Below, piece after piece: positions 1-4,515 of a DNA stretch of 5,834 bases; the stretch's first letter is position 1, and each line of letters opens with the position of its first letter. Location of the stretch: NCBI GenBank assembly GCA_023228725.1, contig JALOAQ010000149.1:1-5834 (forward strand), in the 5' to 3' direction. This DNA is from Bacteroidales bacterium. Its GTDB lineage: Bacteria > Bacteroidota > Bacteroidia > Bacteroidales > ML635J-15. The notes under the pieces are model-generated. The model was not told where the DNA came from, did no database searches, and worked only from the letters and a program-made list of their open reading frames with translations. The position numbers and the translations under genes are program-made.

Positions 1-1
1 T

Positions 2-109
2 CATTTGGGAGCTTCACTAAAAGATTTAGGTAAAAAATGGTTTGCCTTTTCAAAAATGGATAAAACAAGTGTTGAGGCTATTTTAAATAAAATTGAGAAA
101 ATAAAATAA
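2..109 (+). CDS. C-terminal fragment of a probable ORF6N-type (phage/mobile-element associated) protein
   Basis: The reading frame is open from the left edge and ends at the TAA at 107-109, leaving 35 visible residues beginning HLGASLKDLGKKWFAFSKMD and ending in a lysine-rich tail. From memory of the family, the GASLKDLGKKWFAFSK segment resembles the extreme C-terminus of ORF6N-domain proteins of Bacteroidota, where it follows a phospholipase-D-like HxxFLIID stretch; that upstream part is outside the window, so the identity is inferred from one short motif. ORF6N proteins usually sit in prophage or other mobile regions and are thought to bind DNA, but no function can be shown here. The stop lies ten bases before the next start on the same strand, so the two genes may share a transcript. 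The reading of this as a real gene end is firmer than the family name. Confidence 0.5.
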   Translation, partial: HLGASLKDLGKKWFAFSKMDKTSVEAILNKIEKIK

Positions 110-119
110 TATTATATAT

Positions 120-1283
120 ATGGAAACAAGATTACGTACAGAAATTACAGTAGAAGACATTTGCAAAGGCTTTGTTTATAACGAGTTAGAAGGCAAAGGT
201 TTATTTGGTTTATCGGGAAAATTAACCATACAGCCCGAATATCAACGCAATTATATTTATGCAGACGGCAAGAAAGACGTTGCCGTAATTGATTCATTAT
301 TAAAAGGCTATCCTTTGGGCTTAATTTATTTCAATAAAGTAGAAGATGAGAAATTTGAAGTTTTAGACGGACAGCAAAGAATTACGAGTTTTGGAAGATT
401 TGTAAGCAATAAATTTGCGGTAAAAGACGAAAACGGAATGGAACAATATTTCAGCGGTATTGCTGCTGACAAACAAGAGAAAATTCTTAAAACAAAACTA
501 TTAATTTACGAGTGCGAGGGTACAGAAAGTGAAATAAAAGAATGGTTTAGAACTATCAATATTGCAGGAGTTCCGCTTAACAATCAAGAGCTTTTAAACG
601 CAGTATATTCAGGACCTTTTGTAACAAAATGTAAAGAAGAATTTTCAAATTCCCAAAATGCAAATATTTTAAAGTGGAGTGCTTATGTTTCAGGATCAGC
701 TAACCGCCAAGATTTTTTAGAGCGTGCCTTAGATTGGGTTAGCAAAGGAAATATAGGTGATTATATGAGTCTGCACCGCTTTGATAACAATATTACAGAA
801 GTAAAAAATTATTTCAACACTGTAATTGAATGGGTTTCGGGAATTTTCGAAAATGTAGAAACAGAAATGCGTGGCTTAGAATGGGGGCGACTTTACGAAA
901 CATACAAAAAACAAGCCTACGACCCGGCAAAAGTTACTGAACAAGTTAGAGAACTTTACGCCGACCCTTACGTAAAAAACCGCAAAGGAGTTTTTGAATA
1001 TATTCTTGGTGGATTAATCGACACAAAACTTATTGATGTCAGAGTTTTTGACGAAGCAACAAAAAAATCTGTATATACAAAACAAACTACCCAAGCTATT
1101 GAAAAAGGAATTTCAAATTGCCCACTTTGTGCTATTGGGCACGATTCAAATAAAAATAAAATTTGGAATATTAAAGATATGGATGCCGACCACGTAACTG
1201 CATGGAGCAAAGGTGGAGCAAGTGATATAAGCAACTGCGAGATGCTTTGCAAAACACATAATAGAGCTAAAGGGAATAGGTAG
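120..1283 (+). CDS. DUF262-HNH endonuclease domain protein (GmrSD/type IV restriction-like, candidate defence protein)
   Basis: This is a complete 387-residue protein joining an N-terminal DUF262 domain (ParB/Srx-like fold) to a C-terminal HNH nuclease. The DUF262 signatures are PEYQRNY at residues 39-45 and DGQQRIT at 83-89; the DGQQR motif is needed for nucleotide binding or hydrolysis in relatives such as GmrS, BrxU and SspE. The C-terminus holds a zinc-ribbon HNH: C334-x2-C337, D357-H358, a WSKGG turn at 362-366, N372, and C377-x2-H380 followed by N381. All expected catalytic and zinc positions are present, so the enzyme looks active. The central region, with GLEWGRLYETYKK, resembles the linker of stand-alone DUF262-HNH proteins. 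The start is fixed by an in-frame stop at 102-104 with no other ATG between. There is no Shine-Dalgarno sequence. No methyltransferase or other restriction gene is adjacent, so a solitary type IV-like or anti-phage role is an inference; the target is unknown. Confidence 0.88.
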   Translation: METRLRTEITVEDICKGFVYNELEGKGLFGLSGKLTIQPEYQRNYIYADGKKDVAVIDSLLKGYPLGLIYFNKVEDEKFEVLDGQQRITSFGRFVSNKFAVKDENGMEQYFSGIAADKQEKILKTKLLIYECEGTESEIKEWFRTINIAGVPLNNQELLNAVYSGPFVTKCKEEFSNSQNANILKWSAYVSGSANRQDFLERALDWVSKGNIGDYMSLHRFDNNITEVKNYFNTVIEWVSGIFENVETEMRGLEWGRLYETYKKQAYDPAKVTEQVRELYADPYVKNRKGVFEYILGGLIDTKLIDVRVFDEATKKSVYTKQTTQAIEKGISNCPLCAIGHDSNKNKIWNIKDMDADHVTAWSKGGASDISNCEMLCKTHNRAKGNR

Positions 1284-1284
1284 G

Positions 1285-1354
1285 TTAGTGGTTAGTATTT
1301 AGTATTTAGTGGTTAGTATTTAGTGGTTAGTGTTAGTTTTTAGTTGGTTAGAGG
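1285..1354 (+). repeat. Degenerate tandem heptad array (TTAGTGG / TTAGTAT)
   Basis: Ten head-to-tail units each begin with TTAG and are almost all seven bases long: TTAGTGG (1285), TTAGTAT (1292), TTAGTAT (1299), TTAGTGG (1306), TTAGTAT (1313), TTAGTGG (1320), TTAGTG (1327), TTAGTTT (1333), TTAGTTGG (1340) and TTAGAGG (1348). The array begins one base after the stop of the HNH gene and ends six bases before the stop codon of the convergent LysE gene, so it occupies nearly the whole 77-base gap. The plus strand has no cytosine from 1268 to 1356. It has no self-complementarity and so cannot form a conventional terminator hairpin. It has no spacers, so it is not a CRISPR array. Its function is unknown; slippage expansion, a recombination scar or a family of dispersed intergenic repeats are all possible. 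Confidence 0.85.
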
Positions 1355-1360
1355 GGCTTG

Positions 1361-1999
1361 TTATATGGTTTTGTCAAAAAATAATGTTGTGATAATAAAT
1401 ATAGCGAATAATGCTATTAGTATTGCGGCTATTCTGTTTATAATTAGCATTTTCCTTAGTTTAATTCTTTTACGGAATTTATTTACTATTGATGATAGTG
1501 TGAACCACCAAGTTATAGCTCCAAATAATACACCTATAATTAATATTAGTACTTCAAGTAGGTCAGAAGTTTTGTCTAATACGTTAAAACCTGCAAATAC
1601 CGCTGCAAAAACGAATAAAGTAATAGGGTTTGATATTGTTAGAGCAAATGTTGAAAAAAAGTCACCAATAAGTCCACTTCGTTTTTTTTTCAATTGTTTT
1701 CTAAGTTGTACGCCTGGATTGGTAACAAATAGCTTGTAGCTCATAAAAAATAGTATTGCGCCACCTATACTTCTTAGTAATATTTCATATTCGTTTATTG
1801 AATCTATAATTATTTTCACACTAAATCCGGCTATAAACGCATAAAATACATCTGCAAAAGTAGCCCCTAAACCACTTATGAAACCTGAAAGTCGGCCTTT
1901 ATTCAATGTTCTTTGAATTATTAAAACACCTATAGGCCCAAGTGGGATTGAAGCCGATAAGCCAATAACTATTCCTTTCCATAAGTTGTTTAAAATCAT
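1361..1999 (-). CDS. LysE/RhtB-family amino acid exporter
   Basis: This 212-residue integral membrane protein matches the LysE/RhtB exporters, which pump amino acids or related small molecules out across the inner membrane. The family signature is clear at the N-terminus: PLGPIG at residues 19-24, GR at 35-36, a glycine-rich SGLGA at 42-46 and D50. A second signature, SNPITLFVFAAVFAG, lies at 123-137. Hydrophobic segments fall at about 4-26, 38-60, 74-93, 111-136, 150-172 and 185-207, fitting the usual six helices, with a basic cytoplasmic loop (QLRKQLKKKR) near 98-107. The length is normal for the family. The substrate cannot be read from the sequence. It is transcribed divergently from the TIGR02757 gene across a 70-base gap and convergently with the HNH gene. 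No clear promoter box was found for it. Confidence 0.9.
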   Translation of the reverse strand: MILNNLWKGIVIGLSASIPLGPIGVLIIQRTLNKGRLSGFISGLGATFADVFYAFIAGFSVKIIIDSINEYEILLRSIGGAILFFMSYKLFVTNPGVQLRKQLKKKRSGLIGDFFSTFALTISNPITLFVFAAVFAGFNVLDKTSDLLEVLILIIGVLFGAITWWFTLSSIVNKFRKRIKLRKMLIINRIAAILIALFAIFIITTLFFDKTI

Positions 2000-2069
2000 A
2001 ATGCAAAGAAAACAAATACTTTTAATATTTTAAAAAAAAAGTATATTTTCGGGCTGTAAATATTTTATT
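2000..2069. other. Divergent intergenic region between the LysE exporter and the TIGR02757 gene
   Basis: This 70-base A/T-rich gap must hold the start signals of two divergent genes. On the plus strand TATATTTT at 2042-2049 matches the Bacteroidota -7 box TAnnTTTG at seven of eight positions, but no TTTG lies at the expected distance upstream. No perfect -7 box is present on either strand and there is no ribosome binding site. A run of nine or more adenines precedes 2041. The region is too short for a further gene, and no convincing inverted repeat was seen. Confidence 0.45.
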
Positions 2070-2837
2070 ATGAATTTAGACTTAGATTTTGAAACACTTA
2101 AAGGATTTTTGGACGAAAAATATGAAAAATTCAATAATCCAAACTTTATCGAAGATGATCCAATACAGATTCCACATTTATTTAATAAAAAAGAAGACAT
2201 TGAAATAAGTGGTTTTATTACTTCTACAATTGCTTGGGGCAAGCGAAATTCTATTATAAAATCTGCAAAAAAGTTTATTGATTTAATGGATAATTCTCCT
2301 TATGAATTTGTAATTTCTCATTCTGCAAAGGATTTAAAACGCTTTGAAAATGCTGTACATAGAACTTTTAATGGCGAAGATTTGAAATTTTTTATCATTT
2401 CATTAAAGAATATTTATGAAAACTATGGTGGTTTAGAAAATATTTTAACAAAAACAGATAATATTTTTAATAATTTGAGCGATTTCCATAAAATATTTTT
2501 TTCTATTCCGCATTTACAAAGGACAAAGCGACATTTAGCAAATGTAGAGTCGGGTTCTGCCGCAAAACGTTTAAATATGTTTTTACGTTGGATGATTAGA
2601 AAGGATAATAGAGGGGTAGATTTTGGAATTTGGAAAAATATTTCTTCTGCAGATCTTTATATTCCTTTGGATGTTCATTCGGGGAGAATTGCTAGATTGT
2701 TGGGTTTGTTGGAAAGAAAGCAAAACGATTGGAAAGCTGTAGATTTATTAACGAAACAACTTAGAAAATTTGACTCTAAAGATCCTGTAAAATATGATTT
2801 TGCACTTTTTGGTATTGGCGTAAACGAAGACTTTTAA
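2070..2837 (+). CDS. TIGR02757 (DUF2400) family protein, probable HhH-GPD-like fold
   Basis: This 255-residue protein carries the conserved blocks of the uncharacterised TIGR02757/DUF2400 family along its whole length: DDPIQIPHLF at 29-38, IAWGKR at 54-59, AKRLNMFLRWMIRKD at 165-179, PLDVHSGRIARLLGL at 199-213 and DPVKYDFALFGIG at 238-250. Length and start fit the family. The biochemical function is not established. The LDVHSGRIARLLGL block resembles the DTHVxRVxxRLG region that supplies the catalytic aspartate of endonuclease III-type DNA glycosylases, so a DNA-repair-like helix-hairpin-helix fold is a reasonable inference, with D200 as the candidate catalytic residue. The characteristic four-cysteine iron-sulphur loop of endonuclease III is absent; the protein contains no cysteine at all. 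It stands three bases upstream of trmN6 and probably forms an operon with it. The leader lacks a Shine-Dalgarno sequence. Confidence 0.9.
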   Translation: MNLDLDFETLKGFLDEKYEKFNNPNFIEDDPIQIPHLFNKKEDIEISGFITSTIAWGKRNSIIKSAKKFIDLMDNSPYEFVISHSAKDLKRFENAVHRTFNGEDLKFFIISLKNIYENYGGLENILTKTDNIFNNLSDFHKIFFSIPHLQRTKRHLANVESGSAAKRLNMFLRWMIRKDNRGVDFGIWKNISSADLYIPLDVHSGRIARLLGLLERKQNDWKAVDLLTKQLRKFDSKDPVKYDFALFGIGVNEDF

Positions 2838-2840
2838 GCT

Positions 2841-3545
2841 ATGACAGATGTTTTTTATTTTAAGAAATTTAATGTAAAACAAAGTTCATCTGTTTTTAAA
2901 ATTGGAACAGATTCTGTTTTATTAGGAGCTTATATTAATTGTGAATCTGCAAAATATATTTTAGATATTGGTTGTGGCAGCGGTGTTATTTCATTAATTT
3001 TGGCACAAAAATCTATTGCAAATATTCACGCTTTGGATATTAATATTGAGGCTTGTAATTTAGCTAAAGAAAATTTTAAAAACTCTAAATGGGCTGATAG
3101 ATTAAAAGTTTTTTGTAAGGCAGTTCAAAATTTTGACACAAAAATCAAATATGATATTATTGTTTCAAATCCTCCATATTTTACAAGCGGAAATCCTTCT
3201 CCCAAAAAGGCTAAGGCTATTGCAAAGCATGATTTGGAATTAGATTTAAAAGATTTATTATTAGGTATTAATCGCTTTTTGAGCGAAGATGGAAAAGCTT
3301 ATATAATTTATCCTGCTTTGCAAGAAGATTATTTTGTTAAAGAGTGTAAAAATTTAGATTTATTTATTTCTGAAAAACTTTTTATTATTCCTAAAAAAGG
3401 CAAACAAGCCAAGAGGATAATATTTGAAATAGTAAGAAAGCCTTCTAAATTTGAAATATCACATTTAACTATAGAGAATGATTTTAGGCATGATTACAGC
3501 CAAGAATATCGGGAATTAACCAAGAAATATTATTTGAATTTTTAA
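2841..3545 (+). CDS. trmN6: tRNA1(Val) (adenine(37)-N6)-methyltransferase TrmN6
   Basis: This 234-residue SAM-dependent class I methyltransferase matches TrmN6 (YfiC of Escherichia coli), which methylates N6 of adenosine 37 next to the anticodon of tRNA1(Val). The N-terminal FKIGTDSVLLGAY at residues 19-31 is the family hallmark; the SAM-binding glycine loop is DIGCGSG at 42-48; the acidic residue after strand 2 is D66 in ALDIN; and the target-adenine motif NPPY is at 110-113. The C-terminal EYRELTKKYYLNF ending matches the EYxxLTxxFYL ending of the family. Length is normal. The start is three bases after the stop of the TIGR02757 gene and in the same reading frame, separated from it by the stop and one codon, which supports co-transcription. 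Its stop overlaps the stop of the convergent lemA gene. Other N6-adenine methyltransferases share NPPY, but the terminal signatures make TrmN6 the best call. Confidence 0.92.
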   Translation: MTDVFYFKKFNVKQSSSVFKIGTDSVLLGAYINCESAKYILDIGCGSGVISLILAQKSIANIHALDINIEACNLAKENFKNSKWADRLKVFCKAVQNFDTKIKYDIIVSNPPYFTSGNPSPKKAKAIAKHDLELDLKDLLLGINRFLSEDGKAYIIYPALQEDYFVKECKNLDLFISEKLFIIPKKGKQAKRIIFEIVRKPSKFEISHLTIENDFRHDYSQEYRELTKKYYLNF

Positions 3546-4189
3546 AAAGATACTTTTGGCGCTTCGCTAGCTTTTTCACTTGCTTTGAAATATGGTTTTT
3601 GTTTAAAGCCAAAAATTTTGGCAAATAAATTGCGTGGAAACTTCAGCACTAAATTATTATAGGGCTTTACAGTATTATTGTAATCGTCTCTTCTTAGCAA
3701 TATTTCAGCTTCAACATCTTTTAAATCTTGTTGCAATTGCATAAAGTTTTGATTTGCTTTCAATTCCGGATATGCCTCTACGCTAACTAATAGTCTTGAT
3801 AAAGCACCGCTTAATTCTGACTGTGCATCTTCAAAAGCTTGTAAATTTTCTTCTGTTAATTCGTCTGCTGTAATATTTATAGATGAAACTTTAGATCTTG
3901 CTTCTGTAACAGCTATAAATGTTTCGCTTTCATGATTTGCATATCCTTTAACAGTTTCGACTAGATTAGGGATTAAGTCGTATCGTTTTTGATATGAATT
4001 TTCCACATTTCCCCAAACACTTTCTACATTTTGTGTAGCTTCAACAAATTTATTATAAGAAGACCAGGCGTAAAATCCACCCCAAATTAGTAATATTAGA
4101 AACGCAATAATTAGTGGCAAAACAAAAACTGTCATGCCTAAACAACCCAAACCTTTAACTTTTGGCTCTTTATTTCTATTTTTATTCAT
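3542..4189 (-). CDS. lemA: LemA family membrane-anchored protein
   Basis: This 215-residue protein belongs to the LemA family. A short basic cytoplasmic N-terminus (residues 1-12) precedes one membrane helix at about 17-42, after which the chain is expected to lie outside the cytoplasmic membrane as an alpha-helical bundle. Family blocks are YNKFV at 45-49, the VWGNVENSYQKRYDLIPNLV stretch at 58-77, VKGYANHE at 80-87, EAR at 96-98, YPELKANQNF at 140-149, the RRDDYN segment at 166-171 and a final FPRNLFAKIFGF at 184-195. C16 is not in a lipobox, so it is not a lipoprotein. The molecular role of LemA is unresolved. The usual partner genes (TPM-domain or M48 protease HtpX-like) are not next to it: trmN6 is convergent and the NuoEF gene divergent. 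The start is fixed by an in-frame stop at 4202-4204. A strong predicted promoter lies about 27 bases upstream. Confidence 0.93.
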   Translation of the reverse strand: MNKNRNKEPKVKGLGCLGMTVFVLPLIIAFLILLIWGGFYAWSSYNKFVEATQNVESVWGNVENSYQKRYDLIPNLVETVKGYANHESETFIAVTEARSKVSSINITADELTEENLQAFEDAQSELSGALSRLLVSVEAYPELKANQNFMQLQQDLKDVEAEILLRRDDYNNTVKPYNNLVLKFPRNLFAKIFGFKQKPYFKASEKASEAPKVSF

Positions 4190-4216
4190 GTCAAAATGTA
4201 TTTATTAATTAAGATA

Positions 4217-4249
4217 CAAATATAATTATATTATTAATACTATGGCAAA
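4217..4249 (-). promoter_or_regulatory. Predicted Bacteroidota-type promoter of lemA
   Basis: On the minus strand TATATTTG (4224 down to 4217) is a perfect match to the -7 box TAnnTTTG used by the primary sigma factor of Bacteroidota, and a TTTG -33 element (4249 down to 4246) stands 21 bases upstream. Transcription would begin near 4211, giving a leader of about 20 bases before the lemA start at 4189. The position and spacing are right for the gene; the -33 TTTG lies in a T-rich run, so that half is less specific. Confidence 0.65.
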
Positions 4250-4267
4250 AAAACCAGTTTTAAATTA

Positions 4268-4287
4268 AAGTTGTTATTAATCAACTT
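4268..4287. repeat. Small perfect inverted repeat, six-base arms
   Basis: AAGTTG at 4268-4273 is followed after eight bases by its exact complement CAACTT at 4282-4287. It lies upstream of both predicted promoters in the divergent region. It could be a protein binding site; with no U-tract next to the stem and no gene ending nearby, it is not a terminator. Short arms in A/T-rich DNA can also arise by chance. Confidence 0.4.
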
Positions 4288-4323
4288 ATACGCACAACAA
4301 TAATTATGCCACAAACCGTATAA
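4286..4323. repeat. Inverted repeat, seven-base arms
   Basis: TTATACG at 4286-4292 and CGTATAA at 4317-4323 are exact complements separated by 24 bases. A nearby TGCGTAA at 4337-4343 could compete with the second arm by pairing with part of the first (ACGCA). It lies between the two divergent promoters, near neither transcription start, so a regulator site is more likely than an RNA structure if it has a role at all. Confidence 0.4.
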
Positions 4324-4383
4324 ACAGCCTATTATATGCGTAATTTAGAATTTATATAAATTTTAAAAATATGTTAGATAATC

Positions 4384-4414
4384 TTTGTAAAGCTCATTAA
4401 TAATTCTACATTTG
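4384..4414 (+). promoter_or_regulatory. Predicted Bacteroidota-type promoter of the NuoEF fusion gene
   Basis: TTTG at 4384-4387 and a perfect TAnnTTTG box, TACATTTG, at 4407-4414 are separated by 19 bases, matching the spacing of primary-sigma promoters in Bacteroidota. Transcription would start near 4420, leaving a leader of about 95 bases before the ATG at 4516. The Rex-like operator begins within about ten bases of this start. No other perfect -7 box was found on the plus strand between 4190 and 4515. Confidence 0.68.
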
Positions 4415-4428
4415 CTTTTGAACATTAG

Positions 4429-4446
4429 TTGTTAAAAAATTAACTA
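4429..4446 (+). promoter_or_regulatory. Putative Rex (NADH/NAD+ sensing repressor) operator
   Basis: TTGTTAAAAAATTAACTA matches the Rex operator consensus TTGTTAA-N4-TTAACAA, known from Clostridia and Thermotogota, at 13 of its 14 specified bases; the core GTTAA-N4-TTAAC is perfectly symmetric. It lies immediately downstream of the predicted transcription start, where a bound repressor would block initiation or early elongation. Rex releases DNA when NADH is high and commonly controls NADH-handling and hydrogenase genes, which suits the NADH-oxidoreductase gene that follows. The A/T-rich surroundings raise the chance of a coincidental match, and the rex gene itself is not in the window. Confidence 0.5.
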
Positions 4447-4515
4447 TTAATGTTTGAAAATTGAAGCGAACGAAACAAAATTTTATTAACTAACTATTAT
4501 TAAATCTTTGACAGA

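Larger units (their letters stand above)
4190..4515. other. Divergent regulatory region between lemA and the NuoEF fusion gene
   Basis: No protein-coding gene is visible in these 326 bases. The stretch is extremely A/T-rich and holds a predicted promoter for each flanking gene, a Rex-like operator and several inverted repeats, listed separately. Further small structures are a perfect 14-base palindrome AATTTATATAAATT at 4349-4362 and two related stretches, TTAACTATTAA at 4440-4450 and CTAACTATTATTAA at 4490-4503, in the leader of the NuoEF gene. There is no Shine-Dalgarno sequence before 4516. No known riboswitch was recognised in the leader of roughly 95 bases. Confidence 0.7.

Noticed and set aside
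968..1252. Minus-strand open frame of 94 codons
   Set aside because: It is antisense to the HNH domain of the DUF262 protein, which has intact motifs; this is a shadow frame.
1285..1354. Short repeats considered as a CRISPR array
   Set aside because: The units are heptads placed directly end to end with no spacers and no cas genes nearby.
1344..1739. Plus-strand open frame of 131 codons
   Set aside because: It lies antisense inside the LysE gene, has no family resemblance, and the LysE frame carries the clear signatures.
2042..2049. TATATTTT considered as a promoter box for the TIGR02757 gene
   Set aside because: It lacks the final G and no -33 TTTG lies at the right distance, so it is recorded only as a weak candidate within the intergenic region.
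2030..2242. Minus-strand open frame of 70 codons
   Set aside because: It overlaps the conserved N-terminus of the TIGR02757 gene on the opposite strand and shows no recognisable features.
4431..4444. GTTAA-AAAA-TTAAC considered as a terminator hairpin
   Set aside because: The stem is short and pure A/T apart from the end pair, no T-tract follows, and no gene ends upstream in that orientation; a repressor operator explains it better.
4503..4510. AATCTTTG considered as a -7 promoter box for the NuoEF gene
   Set aside because: It mismatches the first base of TAnnTTTG and lies only five bases before the start codon, leaving no room for a leader; the box at 4407-4414 is perfect and properly spaced.
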